From Cryptomeria japonica (Eukaryota; Streptophyta; Pinopsida; Cupressales; Cupressaceae), in contig NC_081410.1 in assembly GCF_030272615.1 (NCBI RefSeq), positions 121,396,640 through 121,460,639 on the forward strand: 64,000 nucleotides of DNA, given 5' to 3'. Shown here one piece after another: positions 1 to 11,825 of the stretch. The notes beneath the pieces were generated by a model. That model was not told the origin of the DNA. It saw only the letters and a program-made list of their open reading frames with translations, and did not search any database. Position numbers and translations under genes: made by a program. The first letter of the stretch is position 1. Each line of letters begins with the position of its first letter.

Positions 1-2
1 AT

Positions 3-281
3 GGAGCAGTGGAATACATGGCAGAGGAGGAAGTAAAGGAAGCGGCTGCTGAGAGGCTGAGACGATCGATGGAGCAAATAGCCATTCTAAAAGCAGCCAA
101 GCCACCCCCGCAACCTCCCAAGGAAGAAGAAGAGAACACTGACAAGGTTGAAGAGAAACCTAAAGAACCTTCAACTCTAATGACATTGACTGCAGAGGAG
201 GCTGAGCATCGTGCATTGCAGGCAGCAGTATTAGAAGAATGGCAAATGTTCCGCATAGATAAACTAACAAAAGTGAATTGA
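3..281 (+). CDS. 3'-terminal coding exon (partial) of an unrecognised host gene
   Basis: The frame is open from the first bases of the window, so the exon enters from outside; no start codon is claimed. It encodes about 93 residues rich in Glu, Lys and Ala. A basic/acidic helical stretch (around EAAAERLRRSMEQIAILKAA) is followed by a Pro/Glu/Lys linker (KPPPQPPKEEEE), then a second likely helix that includes EEAEHRALQAAVLEEWQMFR. It ends in TGA at 279-281. A possible donor (AAAA|GTGAAT, GT at 273-274) would instead put the end of the exon there and carry the frame into a later exon; I see no such exon nearby. Low-complexity composition and codon use look like real plant coding sequence rather than a chance ORF, but I do not recognise the family and assign no function. 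Confidence 0.55.
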   Translation, partial: GAVEYMAEEEVKEAAAERLRRSMEQIAILKAAKPPPQPPKEEEENTDKVEEKPKEPSTLMTLTAEEAEHRALQAAVLEEWQMFRIDKLTKVN

Positions 282-1403
282 TTGACATTTGGCCGTTTCC
301 CATGAAATGTGATTTTTTCTATTTTTTTTTTGTATATAGGGATTCATTATTCATTTTTGAGGAATGTAATTTATCCATAAGAGTTATTTTTCACCTTAAT
401 TTTTTTTATCATTGGCGAACTGGTGCTGAATTATTGTTTCAGCTTTCAGTAACCATTACCAATGGTTTAAATTTTGTGTGAGATATTAAAACATGTCGGC
501 TGTTCTTTTATTCCTTGTCTGGTTTTTCATAATTAAATTCAGGTTGTTTTGACTGGTAAATGATATGTTACCACTCTTTGTGACCTTTAGCTTTCTATGC
601 ATCCATTCATTCTCCAAGTTCAGTGAAAAATATACCAAGTTCCTTGGTTGTAAAAAGTTTGTTCATCTTAATATAAAACAAGCTCCTCTACAACATGAGA
701 ACATAAGTTATGTGACCTTGCTCTTTTATTTGCAGTAACTTAACTTGTACCTTTGCGTAAGCAATGGAGCTTTTATGCTGAAATGCATTTTTATGTAGCA
801 ATGCTTTAAAGTGATGATGTTTTATAATGCTTTCTTCTGTGATCAAAGTAGCAAATATTGTTATTGTAACTAGTAATTGTCATATTAGAATTCTGTGCTA
901 CAATTTATACTTGGTGCAACAGTAGTACTGTGGTATGATCCTGATCTAATCATTTGATATCTGGCTAGATATATTACTTAGTGCTACATTTGTATTACCA
1001 AATTTTATTTAATGGTCTAGCACACTATTCAGTTTGATGTTAACCGATTATCAGTATGCATATGATTCATCTATCAATAATAGGACACTGTCTCATGACT
1101 AACTATGAATTCAGTGCCGATTGCTGCTGCATGGTATAAGCTCATTACATTATCTTTAACATACCTTCAGCCAATACATCAGAGTGAGTATGATAAAAAA
1201 CTTGGTACTACATTCATATTGTTGTGATGTTTGGGTATTAATCACAAAAATTGGCTATGCTTGAAAGGTTGCTATGTCTGGTTTTTAACTACGAATAATA
1301 AGCTATGCAAACTTCAAGAATACATGTTAATGGCTTCACTGTACTATCAAGAATTGCTATATAGAGTATACCCAATGCAGCAATCAAATGACTGATACCT
1401 ACT
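282..1403. other. AT-rich non-coding flank
   Basis: No convincing coding stretch on either strand. It probably contains the 3'UTR of the gene ending at 281 followed by intergenic DNA, or the start of an intron if the GT at 273 is used. Confidence 0.5.
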
Positions 1404-1411
1404 GTTTTTTA

Positions 1412-1889
1412 CAAGGTTGCACGGGTACGGGGGTACTTGGAGACTTTGGAGACTGGTGCTGGTACCGGTACAGCTATTTTTTCAAAATAGGAGACGTGGG
1501 TACTTGGAGACGCCAATTTCTTTTAAATATAATTTAATAATTTATAGAAATTCTGAAAATATAATGACATTGAACATTAAATATAATGACATTAAATATA
1601 ATATAATAATTTAGTAATGGCTGTTGCAACGTTTTAAGAAATCCTTGTGACCTGCATTTGTTTTGAGCATTGTTTTTTTTCCATTTGTACTACATTTTGA
1701 TTATTTTGTTGCTTGTGTTTTTTTTTTTTTAATATTTTAAAGTTTCCTTTTTTTTGGTTTGGCTTGGAGACGGTGGGAGACGGGCGGATACGTTAGTGAG
1801 AAGTCTCCTCTCTATGGAGACGTTTCCAACGAAGTTTCCGGTGCGGGAGACGCGTCCGAGTCTCCGGTACGAGTACCCATGCAACCTTG
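1412..1889. mobile_element. Non-autonomous hAT-type DNA transposon (478 bp)
   Basis: The left end CAAGGTTGCACGGGTAC and the reverse complement of the right end, CAAGGTTGCATGGGTAC, match with one mismatch. The element is flanked by an exact 8-bp target duplication, GTTTTTTA, at 1404-1411 and 1890-1897. An 8-bp duplication with ends beginning CA is the hAT signature. There is no transposase frame; the interior is AT-rich. Both subterminal regions carry many copies of GGAGAC in one or the other orientation (for example around 1439, 1448, 1491, 1505, 1765, 1775, 1819 and 1848) and several GGTAC motifs, arranged like transposase-binding clusters. It would need a hAT transposase encoded elsewhere. 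Mobility today is unknown, but the intact duplication says the boundaries are correct. Confidence 0.85.
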
Positions 1890-1897
1890 GTTTTTTA

Positions 1898-2846
1898 TGA
1901 TAAAGTGCTACAAGCCTTTCCCCACTGTATACATACATAAACATGAGGATATATCGACATGGTCCTCATTATCTTGTATCGCAATACAGTCTGATGCATC
2001 ATGTTGACAAATTTAGTTGATGTTAAAGCATATGCATAAGTTGAACATACCCAATCTTATGACTGTTGTAATACTAAATTCCTTGTATCATTAAATTAGA
2101 GATTTTAAAATTTAGACTTGACAGCTCTATCAGTATTAAGCATTCGAGTTATGTACAAGGCACTCCCAATTTATATTTTTCAGGTTTGTCCATTTCCTGC
2201 CCCATGGGTAATTCTTGGCTACATGTTGAGATTAATATCTCAATACATATGCCTCTGTGTCTTATACATAAACTCATCAGTGTAGCATAAGTGTCTTATC
2301 AAATTGAGTCAAATCTTTAAGCATATGTTTCTGTAAGACAGCCTCACAATTACTATATATGTTATATTCCAACGTCAGAAATTTCTACATTCCTTCTTGC
2401 GATTTTAGTAATGACATCACTGTCTATGGCTACATGTCTGCTATTATGTAAATAAGTCGCCTTGTATTTATCAGACATATAGTGTTGATTATCACTATGA
2501 CAGCAACATGAATGAACAAATTTATGATCCTTGTGTCAAATTTCTATTCATAATTCTCTTACTATATATGCAACCTACACAAACAAATGATGGTATTGAT
2601 GAAATTGTTAGATAATATTTGTATAAATAAATTGTTTTAAACTTTAATGACAATAGTATATACAGTAGAAATACTATTCTTAGAATATTGCAATGGACTA
2701 AATACAAATATAAATACATGAAATATGGTGTTCGTAATACATGGAAGTTGATATCTAAATACATAAAATAGTAAATATCATTGTTAACTGTCAGCACAGG
2801 TGTGTATGTGTCTAGAAAGAGACACAATTCCGAGTGATTCATATGA
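1898..2846. other. AT-rich region without recognisable gene
   Basis: A 139-codon minus-strand ORF in this interval (2522-2941) overlaps the LINE remnant antisense. It has the composition of translated AT-rich DNA, so it is not called as a gene. Confidence 0.5.
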
Positions 2847-3086
2847 GACCTAAAGAAGATTCGGAGGAGAGTGTGCACTCTCTGCTCAACGGGTAAAGTG
2901 GAAACGGAAAAACACTTCATTTTAGAATGTGAAGCTTTCAAGGACAGCAGGGACAGCTATATTAACATCTTGACAGCTAACTCTTGGGACAATCTTTTCA
3001 GTGAGGGAATTGTTGAGAAGCTTGGAGCATTTATCATCACGCTGCATAAGAAGAGAGTTGAAATGCAGAAGGCAATCAGTGCTTAA
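2847..3086 (+). pseudogene. C-terminal zinc-binding remnant of a non-LTR retrotransposon
   Basis: After a stop at 2844-2846 the frame reads an isolated basic stretch, then a cysteine/histidine module, CTLCSTGKVETEKHFILEC (C-x2-C-x9-H-x4-C), then about 45 residues to a stop at 3084-3086. This Cys/His pattern, followed by an F-x-x-S-R type sequence, is the zinc-binding tail found downstream of reverse transcriptase in many LINE ORF2 proteins. No reverse transcriptase motifs, endonuclease or RNase H are seen on either side, so it is a 5'-truncated copy. It differs clearly from the LINE tail at 10.1 kb and so represents a second LINE type. No poly(A) tail or target duplication was located. Confidence 0.6.
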
Positions 3087-3303
3087 TCGAGTGCGGTTGG
3101 CAGTTTTGTCCCACAGGCCATATTTAGTCTCATGGATGTTTAATGGCCGAAAAGAAGAAAATAGAATTCACTCCTCGGAATCCACCAATATGAAATTGGC
3201 CGTGAATTGTCTAACTTAAATGAACAAAAACTTGGCCAAAATTGACTGTGTTCGTTTTGAGGAAATAAATTTTTCTGTTTATTGCATTTAAAATTATTAG
3301 CTC

Positions 3304-3345
3304 AACTCATGTTTGAAGTGCACTAACTCATGTTTGAAGTGCACT
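3304..3345. repeat. Perfect 21-bp tandem duplication
   Basis: Two adjacent identical copies of a 21-bp unit beginning AACTCATG and ending GTGCACT. Confidence 0.9.
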
Positions 3346-5829
3346 ATAACAAGGCTTATGAATAATTTATTGAACTATTAGATTTAAATAGTTTTTAAAT
3401 ATTTAATTGAAATGATTTCAAGTTAGAAAATGAAAAAAAAAATCCACAAATGTGCATACATTGACCATGAAGTATAATATGCAAAAGATTTGAACTTTGA
3501 AGAATTTCCCAAGGTCATGTATGAAAGAAGTAGGAGATAAAGGACACTAAGAATTCTATCTAATTGGATTTTTGACCTTATATAAGGTTTTCCATTCCTG
3601 GTGTTGTTTATGCAGTGCTTTTGGTATTATATCAATTCATTCTAACTCCACGCATAAGGCATTTCCAACGGTATTATATATTATGTAGTTCTGTTTTAAC
3701 TCCTACATTAACTTCTGCCATTCTTTCCTAAACTTCATGCTTCAGGAAAAATATAATAAACCAATAAAATTAGCCTATAAACAAATTATAGGAAGATGAT
3801 TATGAAAAGAATTAACCTTGCTTTAGTTATATGAGAGAAGAATAACATGAGGTCATGTTTTGGATGTGTAGAGGATTGGTCTTGTCTCTAAATAGAGAAA
3901 GAAAGTTTTAAACTTGTTATTAATGTTCTTATGCAAAATTAAGAGTTTGAAGTTACCATGGCTATGGAGTTCTATCATAGTATTCTAAAAAGAAAAATAA
4001 GCAGTGTGTCATAACAACTCTTAATTTTCCTGATACAAAACTTAAAACATTATACTCTTTAATAAGCTTTTGTTCAGAAAATCTTTCCAACACTCATGTT
4101 CATTCAGAATTAAAGTTCTAGAACAATAGTCCTATCATAATATTTGAATTTATTATAATACTCTTATTAGATGACAAAGATGTTTAAAAGGAAAATAAAC
4201 TTACACAATTGAAAAAATAAATCATTCTAAAATTCATTAGTTTTGGGCAAATTGAAGAAACAATCACATAGTTAAAATATAGACCCCTTTGCAATCAACA
4301 AGGTAATTCATAAAGTTTCAGTGTATAGTGTCAAAGAAAGTGATAAAGGAAAACACAAGAAGGAAAGTAAAGTTCAAGACAAAATGATAACATTGAATAA
4401 GAGACCATGACCAAGGAAGCAAAAGATAATTGACTAAGTTGTCTTTACTTTATTCAATTTTGTATCTAATTAATTGATAATTGATTTTGTATTGTATTTA
4501 TACAATGGAAAATAATATTTTTCTAATTAAATAACCTAAGTTATATTTTTAGGAGCTATAAAGAAAAGTATTAAATGCTACATATAGATTATTTATAATT
4601 AACTAAGTCTAATAAAGAAAATAATTTATTTCTTATTTTTATTAGTTAAAAAATTATTATTGTAATTATATCTATATAATGGAAGAAATTAATTGAATAA
4701 TGTATGTAAATAGGATTTATGCTTCTAGCTAATAATTTGATAGCTACATTCCACGAAGTTATATTCAAGTCATTAGGAGGATGATATAATTGCCATCTTC
4801 TCTATTTATACTTCCAAGTAATATCATACTTTTTGTTTTTCATTTGATCAATTAGTGGAAGGATTTATTTGGGGTCCTACTCAAAACGAAATAAAGTATT
4901 ATATAAATAACAACCATAATGATCAAAAAGTGTTGCACTTAGAAAATAATACACACCAACATGCAACAAGCCAACATCAAAAGCCATCACCTCTTTTGTA
5001 TGAGGAGCCACCACATTTATAGGAATTCAACTGCTTATTTGAGACTACTTTTTCAACAAGGATCACAAACATAAGGCCTTTTATGTCGACCCATGGTACT
5101 AAGTAACTACCTTAATACTATGAACCGATTCCCCTGTTTAATAACAACATATCCAAAACAAAAGAGAAACACAATTAAGGATATAAAAGAATCACACAAG
5201 CCAACTGAAAGAAAATCTATCACTAGCTTACCACATTTGTAACAAACATTCTAATAAATAATCGTTAGCATTTTGGAAAGGGGATCTTATGTCCCTAAAG
5301 TTTTCAGATTAAAAGAAATTAGGGAGGTTTAAAACACAAATATTCAGCCAAATCACCCAAAGAGGAAGGTGACTTCTATACATAGTCATAGGGTCTTTAT
5401 CAATGCCACAATTGGTGAAGTAATTAGTTGTACAAGTAGCACATCTATGACAACATGAGTAAATGATCTCCCTAACTTTCAGTTAGGGCGAACCACTTTC
5501 TTAAGAGCATTGACTTCCATGTGAACATTGACAATAAAAACGAATCTAATTTGTTTTGGTTTGTTTCTGACTAAATGCATATCGAGGAATACAAAGTTTA
5601 CTCACATCTCCTCTTTCTTGGCTTCAATGTAGTGAAATGGAAATCCTATAAAATAATTAATACATTTTACTTAGAAACCAATGTTCAAAGAGCAATTTAT
5701 GTTGTTCAATTGAAAAAAGGATTTGCCTATACAAATGGTTGAAATACAAAGAAGAAAACTTGAAACTCACACTTTCTAAGAAAGTTGGTCTTAAGGGGCA
5801 TCCTACTCTCATTCAGGATGCCCTCTGTT
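3346..5829. other. AT-rich intergenic DNA
   Basis: No supported coding sequence, RNA gene or bounded repeat was seen. Reading frames are short throughout. Confidence 0.5.
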
Positions 5830-6359
5830 CAAAATGAATATATATTTTTATTAGAAGTCGGTTAGAGGGGCAAGAGGAGCATGACCAAATTGTTCTAGGT
5901 CTAGATTCAAGGATGATCTATGCAATTTGTAAGAATGCTTCTAATTTTTTCATCCATGCAACAATTTCTACTTGTTCTTTTAGAAGAGAAGGATGGTCCC
6001 CTATTGTCCTTTTAGGATGGCTTTATTGGGGTTTGTGTGTAGGATGATATTAATGCTAGTATGAAACTAGATCTTATTCTAGGGACGGTCTCTGAAGGTT
6101 TGGCTTCCTCCGAGAAGGAATGTCCTACCACTTCTATCTTTGTTTAAGTGCTTAAATGAAGCTTGTTAAAGGGTTTAGTGCAATTGGAGAAAGGGTAAGG
6201 AATGACTTCCCCCCTCCTCTCAAGTTAGGAAAAAGGTGTTTTATCTCTTGTAAACAGATGTAGTGATGTGTAGAGGTTTTTTATGGACCCACTTAAACAT
6301 AAGTCTCCAAAAACTAATAGGAGGGATTATCAATGAAAAGGGGCTAATCCTCTACCTCT

Positions 6360-7040
6360 TGAACTAGGAGGGTGGCCTTCATCTTGGATCTCTAATTCAA
6401 TGGCTGAGGGGTCCTCAACTAGATTGGAAAATGCCCTCATTAGTAAATTTATTGGCTTTAGATCAAATATTGATGGCTTTAGGAGTTGGGCCAAAGAGGA
6501 AATAGAACTTCAATGACGAGATCATGATTTTTATTATGGTTAATGTTTTTTTGTTTTGTTTTTTTTTGTTTTGAGTTATGATGATTGTGCTAGGATCCTT
6601 TGGATGGGCCTTGATTTTTGGGGTGAACAAGGTTATTCCTTAGAAAATGGAAACCATGATTTAACCCGGAGATTGAAAACATCTATATGGCCTCTATCTA
6701 CCTCTATCTAGATCAGGATTCTATAGGTCTGCCTCTCGAATATTGGGAATAAGTTTGAATTGACATTGGGAATTCTTTCTAAAAGTTTATTTTGATTAAT
6801 GTTGTTACTAGGTTAAGATAATATTTCTTTATACAAGAAAATGTTTATGCTATGGTAGATAATTATCTTATATATTAAATTATCCTCTATATATGGTTAA
6901 TAGGCACAACAAATTATATATGAAAATACTCCTTTTGCTTGCCATACCTGTGATAAACTAGATCACATTGTGAGATATTGCCAAAGTAAGAAAAATAACC
7001 AAGTGTCAAGGAAAAAGGAGATGCTCAATTAGAACATAAA
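6360..7040 (+). pseudogene. LINE ORF1 remnant: DUF4283-like domain and CCHC zinc knuckle
   Basis: Around 6566-6700 the translation (YDDCARILWMGLDFWGEQG and on) matches the pattern of the DUF4283 domain of plant LINE ORF1 proteins, where a phrase of the type 'ILxxGPWFWGxQGL' is followed by a Trp-containing strand. Further downstream, 6940-6981 encodes a perfect zinc knuckle, CHTCDKLDHIVRYC (C-x2-C-x4-H-x4-C), preceded by YENTPFA as in intact relatives. Stops and frame changes separate the two parts. In a live element this protein binds the element RNA. Recognition of the knuckle is firm; the DUF4283 match is from memory of the family pattern. Confidence 0.6.
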
Positions 7041-7709
7041 TTAGGAAGACGAGAAAATGGCATATAAGAGAGCAATTAAGAAGGGAGTAAACTAGCACTT
7101 GCCCTAAAAGAAGGTGCAATGGTCAAGCTGATAGAAAAAATATTTGTAAATATGTTAGATAGTACAATTTGGTTTGTGCATACAAGATACATTATTTTAT
7201 TTTCCACTTTTTATATATAAAGATATTTGAAATACGGTAAATTAGATTATTATGTTTTTGTGTATAGAATATTATTTTTGTAAGCTTACTTTTATTTTGT
7301 AGATTACATTAATAATGATGTTTAAAGTATGATGAATTAGATTGTTCTATTTTGCATGTCTAAAGGTGCTATTTGAAATATACATGTATGTGAGTGTACA
7401 CGGGTATATGTAAGTATATATGTATACATAGATACATACCTATAACAACTTTAATTTTGTTTGGAAGGGAAAGTTAATGATGAATATACAACATATGAAT
7501 TAGATAGAAGGACTCCTCTTTGAAAATATGTTTTAGACAAGGTACGGTGGTAGAGGACTGTAGCCTTCCTAGTGGCTCTCTCAAAATAGTATAAAATTTC
7601 CTTTCATTTCTAAGTGCGATTTGATTATACTAAATTTGTATCAATGGACTGATGTAAAGACATTTTCTAGGTTTTTATATATTCCCCGCTAGCTTTTTCA
7701 AAAAATGCT

Positions 7710-8978
7710 AGCATATATCAGGGCCTGATTTGGTGGTGGATCTAGAGTCCTCAAGAAAATCAGGAAATATTCTTAAAGAAATCAACAATACTTTCATCAC
7801 CCTTATCCCAAAGAAAGAGAAAGTTGTTAGATTGGGGGATTTCAGACCAATCTCCCTTTGCAACTCTATCCTTAGATTGGGGGATTTCAGACCAATCTCC
7901 CTTTGCAACTCTATCCACAAAATTCTCTCCAAGGTTCTCACTAATAGACTTAAACCTCTCATGGACATCATTATTTCATAAGAACAAACAATGTTTGTGC
8001 CAGGGAGCTCAATTTTAGATGGGGTGATTGTTGCTCAAGAGGTTATCCATACTCTTCAAAGTACAAACAAAGCTAAGATGATCATTAAGTTGGATATATC
8101 AAAGGCATATGATAATGTTGATTGGCGATTCCTATGAAAGATTATGCAAGCTTTTGGATTCAACAACCAATGGATTAATTAGATCTTTGAATGCATTTCA
8201 ATGCCAAAAATTTTAATCCTCATAAATGGGAACCCTGAAGGATATTTCTCATCCTCCAAAGGTATCAAACAAGGTGATCCATTGTCTCCATTTCTCTTCA
8301 TTATAATGGCAGAAGCATTGGGTAGAGCTATTAAAGATATGCAAAGTTGAGGCTTAATAGAAGGTATCAAGATAGCAATAAACTTCATTGCTACACACCA
8401 ACCGTTTGCAGATGATAATCTCTTGTTAGGTGCAGCCAAAGCTGGAGAAGCAACACAACTTCAAAGCCTCCTAATTTTGTATGGTAAAGCCTTAAGTCAG
8501 ATTATCAACAGGGAGAAATTGGAAATCTATTTTTTCTCAACCCCACTTCCAGCAGAAAACATAATATTGAAAATTCTTAATTGCAAGAAAGGAAGCCTTC
8601 CATGTATCTATTTGGGAATACCAATAGACAAAATTTGAGAAATTCAAAACTGTAGGACCCCTTGAAATAAAAAATGGAGCAGAGTATCAATTCATGGAAA
8701 GGCAAATGACTTTCTTGGGTAGGTAGATTAGTTATGCTATAGGTGGTTATATCAACACTCCCCATCTATCTATTGCCATACCTAGCGTTAACAACAGGGA
8801 TGAATACATTCATTATTCAGAAAATGAGAAATTTATTTTGGCAAAACATGAAGGAGAGGCACATAATAGCTTTAATAGCTTGGGACAAAATCTGTAAACG
8901 AAAGGCTTCAGGAAGTTTAGGGATTTGCAACCAGCAACTTCAAAACCACGCTTTGGGGGCTAAGCTAGTATGGAAAAT
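7710..8978 (+). pseudogene. LINE reverse transcriptase, 5' part of ORF2, multiple stops
   Basis: Recognisable RT blocks in order: FITLIPKK, then DFRPISLCNSIHKILSKVL (the block with the 45-bp duplication), [33 protein letters not shown], then the catalytic block FADDNLL near 8405-8425. The two Asp residues of the active site are kept. The frame is broken by stops: after DWRFL, in NQWIN*IFECI (Trp expected), after DMQS, and after IDKI near 8636. The N-terminal RT region is shortened: GPD runs almost directly into ESSRKSGNILKEIN. The copy cannot encode an active enzyme. Confidence 0.8.
7827..7916 (+). repeat. 45-bp in-frame tandem duplication inside the LINE RT
   Basis: Copies at 7827-7871 and 7872-7916 look identical and repeat fifteen codons (LRLGDFRPISLCNSI). 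Because the unit is a multiple of three, the duplication alone would not break the frame. The absence of divergence suggests it is recent compared with the stops around it. Confidence 0.9.
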
Positions 8979-9480
8979 AATTATTCATCTTGGATATTAT
9001 TACACCTTACTTAAGTTTACTTAGGAAATGCATTTCATATTAGTTTGGGTATGAGACACTTGGGTGTTTGTGCCACATTGGGATAGTGTGTGTAGGAGAA
9101 TTTCCACCTTTTGTGGTCTTATCTTGTTGTTACATTCCACATTCAGTGGGTGATCCACCTCATGTGGAATATTATATTGTTTTTCCTACCTACTCACACC
9201 TATTTCCTACCTACCCTTGTGTCTTGTTGAGCCACATGTCATGTTTGTGTGCTCACATATCCATATAGCCTTGCATATATAAGAAGGCTCATATTCATTG
9301 TATGTAAGGATTGATGATCCAGTTGATCACTATTTTCATCTTGATAGAATACAGTTTATTTCTATCATCTATTTTGTTCTCTCTTATTTGTGCTTTCCAT
9401 TGCCTCTAGATCTTGGCAAAATCTCACAACAACCAACAACTTCAAAACCACGCTTTGGGGGTTAACCTAGTATGGAAAAT
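8928..9480 (+). repeat. 51-bp imperfect direct repeats bracketing the insertion
   Basis: 8928-8978 and 9430-9480 are the same LINE segment with three mismatches; both encode QLQNHALG followed by LVWK. LINE coding resumes in the second copy, so this duplication accompanied the insertion. Confidence 0.85.
8979..9429 (+). mobile_element. LTR-like insertion within the LINE
   Basis: The 451-bp sequence between two copies of the same LINE segment has LTR features. There is a TATA-like motif (TATATAAGAAGG, near 9277), T-rich sequence downstream, and a 3' end near CTCACAACA. No coding frame or primer site follows, so it would be a solo LTR or a short terminal-repeat element. The exact TG...CA limits are not obvious. 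Instead of the usual 5-bp target duplication, the flanking LINE copies overlap by 51 bp. Confidence 0.45.
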
Positions 9481-10069
9481 GACAAAGGATCAAAAAGCTA
9501 GATGGGTAAGACCAATGCAAGCTAAATACATTGCGGATCCAGGATTTGGAATTTTATGCTCAAGTGTAGATTTTTTAGTGGCAGACTATATCTCTTGGGA
9601 TGTCCATGATGGCTCTTCATACTTATTTTGGGAGGAATTTTAGGGTGGTTATATGAGCTTAGACGATTTAATATCTATTCAATACATAAGAGCTTGGCTA
9701 AAACAAAACTGGGATATCCACATTAGAGATTATGTAGTATTCTCTAAGGAGGGTTCTAATTTTGGATTGTCTTGGAAGAGTTTTGAGGGTCTCCCTCTCC
9801 CCCTAATGAAATTGACCAACTTCTAAACTCTATCAAGAATAGGCAGTTGTTTTTTAGAAATGGTCACGATTCACTTATATGGACTCCTTCCAAATCAGTG
9901 CAATACAATGCCAAGGAAGGTTATAATCTCCTTGTTAACCAATATGAGCACAATGATCTTGTAATCCCACAAAAGCTTTCTTTTTAGCATCAAACTAATA
10001 CCAAAAGTTGGGGTTTTTGCTTGGTTAGCAACTAGAAAGAATATATTAACTGTTGAGAAATTCAAGAAA

Positions 10070-10942
10070 ATGGGTTTTGAAGGCCCTTCAAGATGTATCC
10101 TTTGCAAAGCATGGGAGGAAACAGTAGACCATCTCCTCGTCAACTATCTTTTTTTAACTAAGTGTTGGAGATGTTTGTGTGCCAAGCTAGGGTGGATCAC
10201 CACCCTTCCCAATGATATTGTCTCCCTCTTTCAAGGTTGGTCAATTAGACCAAAAGATGGCCTACTTAGCCCTCTATGGGAAATCAATCCTTCTAGTCTT
10301 ATATGGAGGATTTTGAAAGAGCGTAACTGGATGACTTTTGATAACAAAGGTAGGAAGGTAGAATCAGTCCTCGACTCCATAGAAAGCTCAATTGTGGAGA
10401 ACATTAATTGTAAGCTAGCTCTCAACTCCACCATCAAGAAAGATTTCACAAACTGGGATGGCAGGACTAGATTCAAATGGAATAGCCTAAAGGTTCCTTC
10501 ATTTACGGGGAAGAAGGACTATGAAAGAAATTTTGTTGTTTGGACTCCACTTAAGATAGGATGGTTAAAACTAAACTTTGATGGAGCTTCAAAAGGCAAC
10601 CCAAGACTTGATACCAATAATGTTGTTGAATTCAACGCCCTCTTATTGGGCCTCATTGAATGCTCAAAGAGAGGCATTAATAATCTTGAAGTTGAAGGGG
10701 ATTTTGATATCGTTATCAATGCAATTAGAACTGCAAGAACCCCTCCCTGGAGGTTGCAAGCAATGTTGGAAAAGATCTTATCAATTTTGGATCTATTCGA
10801 AAACTTCTCTTGCAAGCATATTTACAGGGAAGCAAATTCAAAGGTAGATTCTCTCTCTAAAGCAATGACAGAAGGGTCGGATCTTAGTTGGTGGGCTGAT
10901 AAATATATGATTCAAAAGAATCAATGCTCACTGTCTTCTTAG
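10070..10942 (+). pseudogene. LINE ORF2 C-terminus: zinc-binding module and RNase H
   Basis: A 290-codon open frame. Residues near the start give the LINE zinc-binding pattern, CILCKAWEETVDHLL, but the last expected Cys is Tyr (VNY). After a linker the RNase H part starts at WLKLNFDGASKGNP. Its other catalytic blocks, VVEFNALLLGL, VEGDFDIVI and REANSKVDSLSK, are present. About 30 residues expected between SKGNP and TNNVVEF, the second strand pair of the fold, are absent, so the domain is internally deleted. RNase H of this kind marks one branch of plant L1 elements and removes template RNA during integration. The open frame is long only because stops happen to be absent. Confidence 0.75.
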
Positions 10943-11825
10943 GAAAATAGCAAAATTTAATTTTCTGCAGGTCTTCCCACCATTACAAATTTGAATTCAA
11001 AATTGCCAACAGTTACTAAGGTTGCATGACCAAACTCATATAGAAGGTTGATCCTATCTTGAAATTTGATTTTGAATTTAGGAACCGTTGAGTATATTTT
11101 AACGGCCACCTATAGAAAAACCTAATCTTTTCGCCAGCTCATCCTACATATGGATGTGGACTTGCAGAATGTGGAGTTGGCAACTAAGATCACACTGTAC
11201 CCGATCATATTAAATAAGGTAGGTGACACTCAAGCTAGCACTTGAATAATGTCAGAAAATCTAGAGAGATCTAAGATTTTCCAATTTTCCTCACTCTCTA
11301 CAAGAGCTTTTAGCAGTTCTTACATCACGTCATCTCCAAACTTAAAGTTGATAAAACTTAGCTAGAATTATGTTTAAAATAGTGGGGAATTCATCAACTT
11401 TGGTGATTTTGATTTTCCAACTCAATAATTCTAGATATGCAGTCTTAATGGTAAGTACAATTGGCATCTAGGCAGGCCGCCAAGATCTTTAACAATGTAA
11501 GAAAGTGCCTTTTGAAGTGCGGAGAGATTTTTTGCATCCACTAACAAGGCATTGAAATCGGCCACTTGGCAGAGAATTTAATCGAAAAAAATTCTAAACT
11601 GACAGGTAACTTACCTCTCAAGGCAAAATGCAATTAATGCGGCAAGTAGACATTGAGGATGATGGTTGGTCATTAATGAGAGCAATCACATGAAAATTGC
11701 AATTCAATTTGGTTGTTCTCTTTTCATTTCTTCTTTCATTTCCGCCTTGGCTAAGCTTTTCATTTTCAGAGGACTGGTTTGGTTCTGAGAGAGCAAAAAA
11801 CTTCCCTCACATTGGATAATTGACA
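10943..11825. other. Region after the LINE, no gene seen
   Basis: Probably LINE 3'UTR grading into other DNA. No coding stretch or bounded repeat is supported. Confidence 0.4.

Larger units (their letters stand above)
5830..10942 (+). mobile_element. Decayed L1-type plant LINE (ORF1, RT, RNase H)
   Basis: Collinear remnants of a plant L1-like LINE. ORF1 with a DUF4283-like stretch lies around 6.56-6.80 kb and its CCHC knuckle at 6940-6981. The reverse transcriptase runs from about 7.71 to 8.98 kb, and a zinc-binding module plus RNase H sit at 10.07-10.94 kb. The apurinic endonuclease expected before the RT is missing: only about 700 AT-rich bases separate ORF1 from the RT, so that part was deleted. 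The RT is riddled with stops and carries a 45-bp internal duplication, and a 451-bp LTR-like sequence interrupts it. The 5' end is approximate and the 3' end is given as the RNase H stop; the tail and target duplications were not found. Confidence 0.75.
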
